Part shown: positions 1-6,997 of the stretch, piece by piece
Layout: the number at the start of each line of letters is the position of its first letter
Position numbering within the stretch: the first letter of the stretch is position 1
Assembly (NCBI GenBank): GCA_003542295.1
Contig: DPKX01000034.1
Span: 5,451-12,632 of the forward strand
Source: Candidatus Atribacter hydrocarboniphilus
GTDB lineage: Bacteria; Atribacterota; Atribacteria; Atribacterales; Atribacteraceae
Length of the DNA stretch: 7,182 nucleotides
Reading direction: 5' to 3'
Notes under the pieces: model-generated
Database searches by the model: none
Told to the model about the DNA's origin: nothing
The model's input: only the letters and a program-made list of their open reading frames with translations
Program-made: the position numbers and the translations under genes

Positions 1-1872
1 AATTTTGTCAATATTAATTATAAGGCAGAAGGAATTCTTCCTTTTAAAGAAAAGCTCACTGACGGTGAAGGAGAAGTCGTTAACGACACCGAAGAAGGAG
101 AAGAAATCTGGGTGGTCGTTAACCGGTTTGATGATCAGGGTTATGTATGGTTGTCTCGTGAAAAAGCCCGGTATCGAGGGGCTTGGATTGACATTGAAGA
201 AAGCATGAATAGCGGAAAACCCCTTATGGCAAAAGTATTAAAAAAGGTAAAAGGGGGGTTAACTGTTGATGTTGGTGTGAATGCCTTCCTTCCTGCATCC
301 TGTGTTGATAAGGTTCCTCAAAATTTAGATGAATATCTTGATAAAACCTTACCAGTAAAAGTCATTGAAGCCGATCGAAGAACACGGAATGTAGTAGTAT
401 CCCATAAGGTTATCATCGAAGAAGAGGAATTAAAAAAGAAACAAGAAACCATAGCTACTCTTGAAATTGGTCAGACTCGAAAAGGGATTGTTAAAAATAT
501 CACCAGTTTTGGGGCTTTTGTTGATTTAGGTGGTATTGATGGATTACTGCATATTTCAGAGATATCTTGGGGAAGAATCGGTAAGTTAGAAGATATTTTC
601 AATAAAGGCGATGAAATCGATGTTCGAATAATAGGCTGGGACCCTGATAAAGAAGAAATATCATTAAGTATGAAACGCCTTAAACCCGATCCGTGGGAAA
701 ACATAGAAGAAAAAATTACAGTTGGAGATGTTGTTCAAGGCAAAGTTATATCCATTAAGGATTTTGGAGTATTTGTCGAAACTGAAGAGGGAGTTGAGGG
801 TCTGGTTCATATTTCTGATATATCCTGGGGATATGTTAAACACCCACAGGAAGCAGTTAAAATAGGTGATATGGTTGATGCTCGCATCCTCGATATCGAT
901 AAAGAAAAGAAACGTTTATCGCTTGGTTTGAAACAAATCCACCCGGATCCGTGGCTTTCAGTCGGTGAAAATTACCCAGTTGATAGTGTTGCTCGAGTGC
1001 GAGTAGAGCGGATCAATCCCAAGGGTGCCATCGTTGAAATTGAAGATGGTGTTGAGGGAAAGATACCTATCGAAGAACTATCATGGAAACGAGTCAATCG
1101 AGTCAGCGAAATTTTACGCAGGAATCAATTAATTGATGCCCGCATTGTCGAAGTCGATCCTGAAAACCGTCAAATTACTTTAAGCCTAAAGCAGATGAAA
1201 GAAAATCCTTGGGAGCAAGCTCATAACCTTTGGAAGGTTGGAGATACGGTTGAAGGGAATGTTCAGAGGTTAATGAATTTTGGAGCCTTTATTGAGCTGA
1301 TACCCGATGTTGAAGCTCTTCTCCCTCTTTCGGAATTAGATTGGGAATCGGTTAAACATCCCGGTCAGTTGCTTAAAAAAGGTCAGACTCTTCCAGTTAA
1401 AATTATTGAATTTCAACCAGAAGAGCAAAGGATTGTGGTAAGCCGAAAAGCAATCCTTCCTGATCCATGGTTCGAAATAAAAAATAAATACCCAGTAGGA
1501 AGCGTTCATCCTGGCAAAGTTGTCAAAATTGTTGATTTTGGAGCTTTTATCGAATTAGAGAAGGGATGGGATGGTTTAGTTCACATTTCGGAAATATCTG
1601 ATAGAAGAATTTACTCTCCCTCAGAAGTGATTGAAGAGAATCAAGAAGTCAATGTGAAGATTATTAAGCTGGATGACCAAGAAAGAAAAATTGGTCTGAG
1701 TATTAAAAAAACACTCCCTCGAGATGAGGAAAAAGAACGAATGAAAGAAAGAGAAAAAGATAAGCCCAAAAAGGAACAACCACCGAGTCAAACCAACGGT
1801 AGAACGACCTTGGGCGATGTTTTTGGAGATACTTTTAATGATCTTCTCAATAATATGAAAAATAATTCATGA
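1..1872 (+). CDS. rpsA: 30S ribosomal protein S1-type RNA-binding protein, 5' truncated by window edge
   Basis: S1 binds mRNA on the 30S subunit and helps unfold structured leaders for initiation. The reading frame is open from base 1, so the GTG at 112 is internal and the real start lies upstream; 623 residues are visible. Counting from base 1, S1 (OB-fold) repeats lie at about 1-56 (incomplete), 73-139 (degenerate, as in E. coli domain 2), 154-227, 239-312, 324-398, 411-484 and 496-571. A charged Lys/Glu-rich tail follows and ends in a short TLGDVFGDTFNDLL segment. Typical FGAFV and GLVHISEISW motifs recur. The first junction (LSREKAR..AWI, then KVKGGLTV and AFLPAS) matches classical S1 closely, which argues against other S1-domain proteins such as PNPase or Tex. 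D/NPW linkers start at nt 688, 946, 1204 and 1462, exactly 86 codons apart. Seven repeats exceed the usual maximum of six. The missing N-terminus could also carry a fused IspH domain, known in some lineages; this cannot be judged here. Confidence 0.93.
   Translation, partial: NFVNINYKAEGILPFKEKLTDGEGEVVNDTEEGEEIWVVVNRFDDQGYVWLSREKARYRGAWIDIEESMNSGKPLMAKVLKKVKGGLTVDVGVNAFLPASCVDKVPQNLDEYLDKTLPVKVIEADRRTRNVVVSHKVIIEEEELKKKQETIATLEIGQTRKGIVKNITSFGAFVDLGGIDGLLHISEISWGRIGKLEDIFNKGDEIDVRIIGWDPDKEEISLSMKRLKPDPWENIEEKITVGDVVQGKVISIKDFGVFVETEEGVEGLVHISDISWGYVKHPQEAVKIGDMVDARILDIDKEKKRLSLGLKQIHPDPWLSVGENYPVDSVARVRVERINPKGAIVEIEDGVEGKIPIEELSWKRVNRVSEILRRNQLIDARIVEVDPENRQITLSLKQMKENPWEQAHNLWKVGDTVEGNVQRLMNFGAFIELIPDVEALLPLSELDWESVKHPGQLLKKGQTLPVKIIEFQPEEQRIVVSRKAILPDPWFEIKNKYPVGSVHPGKVVKIVDFGAFIELEKGWDGLVHISEISDRRIYSPSEVIEENQEVNVKIIKLDDQERKIGLSIKKTLPRDEEKERMKEREKDKPKKEQPPSQTNGRTTLGDVFGDTFNDLLNNMKNNS
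1869..1872 (+). other. ATGA stop/start overlap between rpsA and the LarE-like gene
   Basis: The ATG of the LarE-like gene at 1869-1871 overlaps the rpsA TGA stop at 1870-1872. The preceding 20 bases are A/T-rich with no purine-rich SD sequence. This suggests that ribosomes finishing rpsA restart here, which would place the two genes on one transcript. Confidence 0.85.
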
Positions 1873-2849
1873 TAGAAGATGTTGATGTTGATTTTGAGAA
1901 ACGGATCCAAAGTGTTATTCATGAAATACAAGGTGTAGCAAAAAGCTATGAAAGAGTTGTAGTGGCATTTTCTGGAGGGGTCGACAGTACGCTTGCACTT
2001 TTCCTTTCGTTAGAAGCTCTGGGGAGAGAAAAAGTACAAGCGTGTACTGTTGATTGGGGAGAGTATTTTCCCTATCATGCCCGAGAAAATATCGGTTTTC
2101 TTATTACCTCTCTGCGTGCCTCTCACCTGTATCTTCCCGGAAAAAAGATTATTGAAGAGGTTGTAAGCCGTGGGCCTGCCTGTAATCTCTGCACGCGAAA
2201 AGCCAAATTAGAAAATCTTCAAAAAAAATTTGGAGAAAAAACGCTGATAATTGGTGGGGCAAATCAGAGTGATAGTTGGGGAATCCGCGGTGTTAAAATT
2301 GTTCGAAACACCTATTCACCTCTTTTTGACTTCTCCAAGCAGGAAATATTTCAGATTTGCCAGATCATGAATGTTCCCATCCGACGAATAGGCGAAAACA
2401 GCGTTCGAGAGGGTTGTGTTTTAAAACATCTCTATAAACCACTGGCAGCAAATGTTCATGGACAGGCAGTTGTAAAAACCAACCAGGTTTTATTAAAAAC
2501 AATCCAACAAGAAGGATTTAAAAGCGAGATTGCTAATGTTAAAATCGTCGGACCCTTACAGAAGAATCAAGCCCTGATTAATCTCCAACCGACTCCCAAT
2601 CCAAAACTGAAATCAATTATTTCCCAAAGAATAAATGACATCGAAGAAATCGATACCATAACCTGGGTTGAGAGGCCTCTTACCTTGGTATTGCGTGCTA
2701 ACCCAGGCCTGTATCACAACTTCGATTCCCGGTATTGGATTGAAAATGGTAAAATTCAATCAGACTTTGTTCAACCAGTTTCATTTCAATGGATGCCATC
2801 AACCAATCGAAGACTTCGGACCTTTCAGGTTGTCGATTTTTGGATATAA
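1869..2849 (+). CDS. LarE-like PP-loop ATP pyrophosphatase, putative sulfur transferase
   Basis: This 326-residue cytoplasmic protein has a PP-loop (SGGVDST, residues 35-41), which binds ATP and adenylates substrates in the N-type ATP pyrophosphatases. The segment GGANQSDSWGIRGVK (129-143) corresponds to the G-N-D-D-RPGLKA stretch of LarE, the enzyme that gives sulfur to the nickel-pincer nucleotide cofactor. REGCVLKHLYKPL (180-192) matches the LarE region holding its sacrificial cysteine, which would make C183 the equivalent. C105 and C108 (ACNLCTRK) form a CxxC that with C183 resembles the three-cysteine [4Fe-4S] ligand set of TtcA/TtuA tRNA thiolases and some LarE proteins. Residues 262-326 form an aromatic-rich C-terminal extension I do not recognise. 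ATG at 1869 overlaps the rpsA stop (ATGA), and no SD sequence is visible, so translation is probably coupled. No larB or larC is present in the window, so the substrate (cofactor or tRNA) is unknown. Family membership is fairly secure; the exact function is not. Confidence 0.8.
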   Translation: MIEDVDVDFEKRIQSVIHEIQGVAKSYERVVVAFSGGVDSTLALFLSLEALGREKVQACTVDWGEYFPYHARENIGFLITSLRASHLYLPGKKIIEEVVSRGPACNLCTRKAKLENLQKKFGEKTLIIGGANQSDSWGIRGVKIVRNTYSPLFDFSKQEIFQICQIMNVPIRRIGENSVREGCVLKHLYKPLAANVHGQAVVKTNQVLLKTIQQEGFKSEIANVKIVGPLQKNQALINLQPTPNPKLKSIISQRINDIEEIDTITWVERPLTLVLRANPGLYHNFDSRYWIENGKIQSDFVQPVSFQWMPSTNRRLRTFQVVDFWI

Positions 2850-2850
2850 T
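2845..2850 (+). promoter_or_regulatory. Possible -10 box (TATAAT) ahead of alaS
   Basis: A perfect TATAAT overlaps the stop codon of the LarE-like gene, 53 bases before the alaS start. No good -35 element lies at the right distance: CTTTCA at 2822-2827, 17 bases upstream, matches the consensus in only three of six places. The composition is AT-rich, so a chance match is plausible. It may allow alaS to be transcribed independently of rpsA. Confidence 0.22.
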
Positions 2851-2883
2851 TATGAACAAGTGAAAAGCATGATGGTGATTGAA

Positions 2884-2889
2884 AAGGAG
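2884..2889 (+). promoter_or_regulatory. Ribosome binding site of alaS, long spacing
   Basis: AAGGAG is a strong SD core, but it ends 14 bases before the ATG at 2904, longer than the usual 5-9. The start is still supported. An in-frame TGA lies just upstream at 2895-2897, and the N-terminus MTSSELRQKFLDFF matches the normal AlaRS beginning. Confidence 0.6.
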
Positions 2890-2903
2890 AGAAGTGACGC
2901 ATA

Positions 2904-5516
2904 ATGACCAGTTCTGAGTTGAGGCAAAAATTCCTGGATTTTTTTGAAGAAAAAGAACACAAGATACTTCCCAGTGCTTCGCTGATACCAAATGATCCAA
3001 CCCTGCTTTTAACTATTGCTGGTATGGTGCCTTTTAAACCAATTTTTTTAAACAAAATCCAGCCAAATTTTAAGCGGGTCGTCAGTGTTCAGAAATGTGT
3101 TCGCGTTAATGACTTAGGAAATGTTGGCCATACAGCGCGCCATCATACCTTTTTTGAAATGTTGGGAAATTTTTCTTTTGGTGATTATTTTAAAAAGGAA
3201 GCCTGTCTATGGGGATGGGAGTTTCTCACTCAATGGATCGGTTTTTCTCCGGAAAGAATGTGGGTTTCGGTTCATCGAGAAGACCAAGAAGCATATGAAG
3301 TGTGGAAAAATTATGTTGGAGTCCCGCCGGGAAGGATTGTTTTTTTAGGAGACGAGGATAACTTCTGGGCTTCAGGACCAATTGGACCTTGTGGGTATTG
3401 TTCAGAAATCTATTATGATCGTGGGGATGCCATGGGTTGTGGACAATCTACCTGTGCCCCCGGATGTAATTGTGATAGATATCTTGAAGTATGGAATCTG
3501 GTTTTTATGGAATTTGATCGAAAAGCCGATGGGACTCTCGAGGAGCTTCCTAAAAAAAATATCGATACCGGTATGGGATTGGAACGTTTAGCTTCGGTCG
3601 TTCAGGAAGCAGAGACTGACTACGAAACTGATCTTTTTCTCCCCATCATTCAGGATTTAGAAAAAATGTCAGGCAATGATTATTCGATACCGGCCTTAAA
3701 GCCACCTTTCCGGATTATAGCCGATCATATTCGTGCTATCGTGTTTCTTATTGCCGATGGAATTTATCCTTCAAACGATGGAAGAGGTTATATTTTAAGA
3801 CGACTGATCCGTCGTGCCTATCGATATGGTGGAAAAATAGGAATTCACCAACCTTTTCTTCATGAATTATTATTTATAGTCATCGATGGTATGGGTAACG
3901 CTTACCCTGAATTAGACCTGCGAAAAGATATTATTTCAAAAATTGTTTATCAAGAAGAAGCCCGCTTTGAGGGAACCCTACAAAGTGGAGAAGTTTTTTT
4001 AAATCAATTAATTGAACAAGCCAAGAAAAGTCAAAGACAACAGCTTTCTGGAAAGGATATTTTCATGCTCTATGATACTTATGGATTTCCTTCAGATGTA
4101 GCTGAAGATATCCTTCAAGAAGAGGGTTTACAATTTAATAAAGCCGAATTTGAAAATCAAATGGAGCAACAAAAAAATAGAGCCCGTAGAGCACGTGGTG
4201 AAAAGGACCGGCTTATGAGGGGCCAAAAGGAAATCGAGGAGCTATTTACCGGTGTTGACAGCCGCTTTGTAGGATACAATCAATCTATGGTTAATACCGA
4301 AATTGTGGCTTTATCCGATGGAGAGGACCGTATCAGTCAAGCGGAAACCGACCAAAAAGTAATCATCGCTTTAAAAGAATCACCCTTTTACCCGGAAAAA
4401 GGAGGGCAGGAGTTTGATACCGGCTGGATAGACTCCGAACAAGGAAGGATTCAGGTCGAGAAAGTCTACTCTGAGTTTTTAATCGAGGGGACAGTAATCA
4501 GTGGACAAATCAAAGAAAATGATCGAGTTTGGGCAAAAATTGATACCCAGCGTCGCCGACTCATTGAAATTCATCATACGACCACTCACTTGCTTCATCG
4601 AGCACTACGGGATATCTTGGGTTCACAAGTAAAACAAGCTGGGTCCTGGGTGGGAGAAAGCGGACTTCGCTTTGATTTTACCCATTTTTCTGCTATGTCT
4701 GAGGATGAAATTGATGCCGTGGAAGACATTGTGAATCAAAAGATTTTTGAGGACTTACCAGTAGTGATAAGTTATTCATGCCTTGATGAAGCTCAGAGAG
4801 CCGGTGTTGTTGCATTGTTTGAAGAGAAATATCAATCGCTGGTTCGGATTATCCGAGTAGGCGATTACACTGCCGAGCTTTGCGGAGGAACCCACCTACG
4901 ACGAACCAGTGAGGCTGGTCTTTTTAAAATTATTACCGAATCCAGCATTGGGTCGGGTTTAAGAAGAGTAGAAGCTGTGGCCGGACCAGTTGCTTTTAGG
5001 TATCTTCAAGAATATTACCACCTGGGGCGAAATATTAAAAATATTTTAGGATCGGATCATCATCAGATATTGCCGACAATTAATAATTTAATTGAGAATA
5101 ATAAGCGTTATAAAGAGGAGCTCAAGCGAACCTTTCAATCTCATGCCCGCCAGGCAATATTTGATGCTCTCAAAGTTGCTGGCAGCAACAACACGTCGAT
5201 ATACCTGACGCATCTTTTTGTTGAGAATCCTCCGGACTTAGATTACTTAAAAGAAATTATTGATGAATTACGTAATCGATTAAAACAGGGAATAGTGGTT
5301 CTGGGAATAAAAAAAGATGAAGCAATTTCTGGTGTTTTAGCTGGGATAAATCTCCCCCAATCAATCGATCTGAATCGTTTGGTTCGTGAAATAACCAAGA
5401 GAATTGGTGGTGGTGGAGGTGGGAGGCCATCTTTGGTCCAATTTGGTGGCATTCCCTTTGGCTCTTGGGAAGAATTTATTAAAGCAATCAAGAAAATGAC
5501 CGATCAAATCTCTTGA
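2904..5516 (+). CDS. alaS: Alanyl-tRNA synthetase
   Basis: AlaRS charges tRNA-Ala with alanine in the cytosol and hydrolyses mischarged Ser- and Gly-tRNA-Ala. All expected parts are present in order. The class II aminoacylation core spans about 1-240, with NVGHTARHHTFFEMLGNFSF (73-92) and motif 3 GMGLERL (223-229). The tRNA-recognition region runs to about 450. The editing domain carries the zinc-binding HxxxH (H558, H562) and CGGTH (C660 to H664). The linker and C-Ala domain contain the glycine-rich GGGGGGRPSLVQFGG (835-849). At 870 residues it is full length (E. coli about 876), with no frameshift or lost catalytic motif. The core contains a cysteine-rich insertion (C179, C184, C188, C190), absent from the E. 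coli enzyme but familiar in other phyla, which may bind a metal. It is preceded by a 54-base gap and followed by an 87-base gap, so it may be a separate transcription unit or part of a longer operon. Confidence 0.98.
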   Translation: MTSSELRQKFLDFFEEKEHKILPSASLIPNDPTLLLTIAGMVPFKPIFLNKIQPNFKRVVSVQKCVRVNDLGNVGHTARHHTFFEMLGNFSFGDYFKKEACLWGWEFLTQWIGFSPERMWVSVHREDQEAYEVWKNYVGVPPGRIVFLGDEDNFWASGPIGPCGYCSEIYYDRGDAMGCGQSTCAPGCNCDRYLEVWNLVFMEFDRKADGTLEELPKKNIDTGMGLERLASVVQEAETDYETDLFLPIIQDLEKMSGNDYSIPALKPPFRIIADHIRAIVFLIADGIYPSNDGRGYILRRLIRRAYRYGGKIGIHQPFLHELLFIVIDGMGNAYPELDLRKDIISKIVYQEEARFEGTLQSGEVFLNQLIEQAKKSQRQQLSGKDIFMLYDTYGFPSDVAEDILQEEGLQFNKAEFENQMEQQKNRARRARGEKDRLMRGQKEIEELFTGVDSRFVGYNQSMVNTEIVALSDGEDRISQAETDQKVIIALKESPFYPEKGGQEFDTGWIDSEQGRIQVEKVYSEFLIEGTVISGQIKENDRVWAKIDTQRRRLIEIHHTTTHLLHRALRDILGSQVKQAGSWVGESGLRFDFTHFSAMSEDEIDAVEDIVNQKIFEDLPVVISYSCLDEAQRAGVVALFEEKYQSLVRIIRVGDYTAELCGGTHLRRTSEAGLFKIITESSIGSGLRRVEAVAGPVAFRYLQEYYHLGRNIKNILGSDHHQILPTINNLIENNKRYKEELKRTFQSHARQAIFDALKVAGSNNTSIYLTHLFVENPPDLDYLKEIIDELRNRLKQGIVVLGIKKDEAISGVLAGINLPQSIDLNRLVREITKRIGGGGGGRPSLVQFGGIPFGSWEEFIKAIKKMTDQIS

Positions 5517-5603
5517 TATTGAAGAAGAGGAAGAAAAGCTTTATATATCATAAATTCAGTAAAACTTGATTTATCAACATCAAAAACTCGAAGGAATTTT
5601 TTG
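5517..5603 (+). other. AT-rich spacer between alaS and ruvX
   Basis: This 87-base gap starts with a purine-rich stretch and continues with TATATA-like sequence. It holds one small perfect inverted repeat, TTGATTTATCAA (5566-5577). No GC-rich hairpin followed by a T-run is present, so I see no intrinsic terminator, and read-through from alaS into ruvX is plausible. No clear paired -35/-10 elements were found. Confidence 0.5.
5591..5595 (+). promoter_or_regulatory. Ribosome binding site deciding the ruvX start
   Basis: AAGGA lies 8 bases before GTG at 5604 and 5 bases before TTG at 5601. The spacing, the better start codon and the usual short YqgF N-terminus favour the GTG. The two choices differ by only one residue. 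Confidence 0.6.
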
Positions 5604-6017
5604 GTGAAAAAAATTTTAGCGGTTGACATCGGAGAAAAGAGAATAGGATTATCATACAATCGTGGAACAAGCTTTGCTTCACCTTTGAAGGTGATTTCCA
5701 GTGAGAACCTAAAAAAAAATGTTGAAAATATAATCGAAGTTGCCCAACAAGTTCAAGCTGAAGTCATTGTTTTGGGTTTGCCTTTGCGACTAAATAATTC
5801 GGTAAAAAGCGAAGCGCAAAAAATTATAGAATTTCGTGAATTGTTAACCAAACGTTTTCCTGGTGAAGTGGTGCTTTTTGACGAGAGGTTAACGACCAAA
5901 GAGGCAGAGAAAAGACTGTTGGAAGCCGATGTTAGTCGAAAAAAAAGAAAAATGGTTATCGATCAGTTGGCGGCAACCATAATACTCCAAACCTATATTG
6001 ATTCTACTCAAATATGA
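5604..6017 (+). CDS. ruvX: YqgF/RuvX family RNase H-fold protein (pre-16S rRNA nuclease / putative Holliday junction resolvase)
   Basis: YqgF proteins are small cytoplasmic nucleases with an RNase H-like fold. They are linked to 5'-end maturation of 16S rRNA and, by older annotation, to Holliday junction resolution. At 137 residues from GTG the length is normal. The N-terminal AVDIGEKRIGLS gives the first catalytic Asp (D8), LGLPLRL is the central family motif, LFDERLTTKEAE holds the D-E pair (D93, E94), and IDQLAATIILQ near the C-terminus holds the last acidic residue (D120). The central motif lacks the glycines commonly seen after GLPL (NNSVKSEA here), a mild divergence. It is preceded by its own SD sequence and ends in a 4-base overlap with mltG, so the two are probably translated together. 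Confidence 0.95.
   Translation: MKKILAVDIGEKRIGLSYNRGTSFASPLKVISSENLKKNVENIIEVAQQVQAEVIVLGLPLRLNNSVKSEAQKIIEFRELLTKRFPGEVVLFDERLTTKEAEKRLLEADVSRKKRKMVIDQLAATIILQTYIDSTQI
6014..6017 (+). other. ATGA stop/start overlap between ruvX and mltG
   Basis: The mltG ATG at 6014-6016 overlaps the ruvX TGA at 6015-6017. The upstream sequence has no recognisable SD sequence, which points to termination-reinitiation as the way mltG is translated. Confidence 0.85.
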
Positions 6018-6997
6018 AAAAAAACCATATTGGATTGATAATTGCTAGTTATTTATTCTGTTTTATTCTCTATATATCGTTCTATTATTCACCAGGGGTT
6101 GGTGATGATTCTCAAACCATGGTTATTCAATCCGGAATGACCAATCGAGTGATCGCTCAAGATTTTAAGAAGAACGATCTCATAGTTTCTCCGGCCCTTT
6201 TTTTGGCTTATACATTTTTAAGCGATCAAAGTCGATTAATTGCCGGGAATTACCAGTTTCAATCAGGAGAAACCATTTCCCAAATTGTGAATAGAATAGC
6301 CCAAGGTCGTTCCTATCGAGTTAAAGTAACCTTCCCTGAGGGTTCAACGGCGAAACAAATGGCTGAATGGCTTGATCAAGCTGGAATTTGTCGACGGGAG
6401 GAATATTTAAACTATACGCAGCAACCAGAAGTTTTTCATAAACCATGGTTATCTGAAGCTCAAAATTTAGAAGGATATTTGTTTCCCGACACTTATCATT
6501 TATCGCCAGGTACTCATCCATTGCAGGTTATTGAAATCCAATTAAATCGCTTTGAGGAAATTTATCCCGGGAATCTTTTGGAGGAAAATTATTCCGAGAT
6601 GAATCAAAAAGTCATATTGGCTTCAATAGTAGAGAGAGAAGCGCAGACAAAAAATGAAAAACCTATAGTAGCCTCGGTATTTTTAAATCGCTTGAAATCG
6701 AATATGAAATTAGAATCTTGTGCAACAGTCATTTATGCTTGGAATCAGGAAAAGGGGGTTCAGCTCTCATCTCTTGCTTTGGATGACTTAACCATACAGT
6801 CTCCTTACAATACCTACCTTCAGGAAGGGCTTCCGCCAACTCCGATTTGCAATCCTGGTCTTGATTCTTTAGAAGCAGTGGTAAATCCTCCTCAAACCGA
6901 TTATTATTTTTTTGTACTGGGAGAAAACGGTACGCACAATTTTTCGAAAACCTTTGACGAACATTTAAAAAATAAAAAGAAGAGCACAATTCAATGA
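6014..6997 (+). CDS. mltG: Endolytic murein transglycosylase MltG (YceG-like)
   Basis: MltG cleaves nascent peptidoglycan strands at the outer face of the cytoplasmic membrane and so helps set glycan chain length. The 327-residue protein has a short basic start (MKKNH) and one hydrophobic segment at about 6-24, which fits a membrane anchor with the rest outside. A LysM-like region follows (about 34-95, including AGNYQFQSGETISQIV), then the YceG catalytic domain. LEGYLFPDTY (152-161) and LASIVERE (202-209) are hallmark motifs; E207 is the expected catalytic glutamate. SPYNTYLQEGLPPTPICNPG (263-282) and HNFSKTFDEH near the end are strongly conserved. ESCATVIYAW replaces the QTDPTVIYG of E. coli, a form I recall from non-proteobacterial homologues. 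Length and motif order indicate an intact gene. It overlaps its neighbours on both sides by ATGA. Confidence 0.96.
   Translation: MKKNHIGLIIASYLFCFILYISFYYSPGVGDDSQTMVIQSGMTNRVIAQDFKKNDLIVSPALFLAYTFLSDQSRLIAGNYQFQSGETISQIVNRIAQGRSYRVKVTFPEGSTAKQMAEWLDQAGICRREEYLNYTQQPEVFHKPWLSEAQNLEGYLFPDTYHLSPGTHPLQVIEIQLNRFEEIYPGNLLEENYSEMNQKVILASIVEREAQTKNEKPIVASVFLNRLKSNMKLESCATVIYAWNQEKGVQLSSLALDDLTIQSPYNTYLQEGLPPTPICNPGLDSLEAVVNPPQTDYYFFVLGENGTHNFSKTFDEHLKNKKKSTIQ
6994..6997 (+). other. ATGA stop/start overlap between mltG and the yqeG-like gene
   Basis: The next gene's ATG at 6994-6996 overlaps the mltG TGA at 6995-6997. A weak purine-rich stretch (AAGAAGAG) lies about ten bases upstream and may act as a poor SD sequence. 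This joins the third gene to the ruvX-mltG run. Confidence 0.8.

Noticed and set aside
112..114. GTG as the start codon of the S1 gene
   Set aside because: The same frame is open upstream to base 1 and encodes the rest of the first S1 repeat, so this GTG is an internal valine codon.
471..704. Minus-strand ORF of 77 codons inside rpsA
   Set aside because: It lies antisense within a strongly conserved coding region and has no recognisable motif or SD sequence.
2698..3055. Overlapping minus-strand ORFs (2698-3000 and 2825-3055) across the gap before alaS
   Set aside because: Both mostly mirror conserved coding sequence of the LarE-like gene and alaS, overlap each other in different frames, and encode nothing recognisable.
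5243..5491. Minus-strand ORF with a proline run (PPPPPP)
   Set aside because: The proline run is the antisense reading of the AlaRS C-Ala glycine-rich codons, so this is a shadow ORF.
5566..5577. Inverted repeat TTGATTTATCAA as an operator or terminator
   Set aside because: It is only a 5-bp AT-rich stem with a 2-base loop and no T-tract. Such repeats are expected by chance in AT-rich spacers.
5711..5719. Run of nine A in ruvX as a possible programmed frameshift or slippage site
   Set aside because: The zero frame gives the complete, conserved YqgF protein, and A-runs are frequent across this AT-rich window. There is no sign of a functional alternative frame.
6729..6989. Minus-strand ORF of 86 codons inside mltG
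   Set aside because: It is antisense to the most conserved part of MltG and has no recognisable domain.
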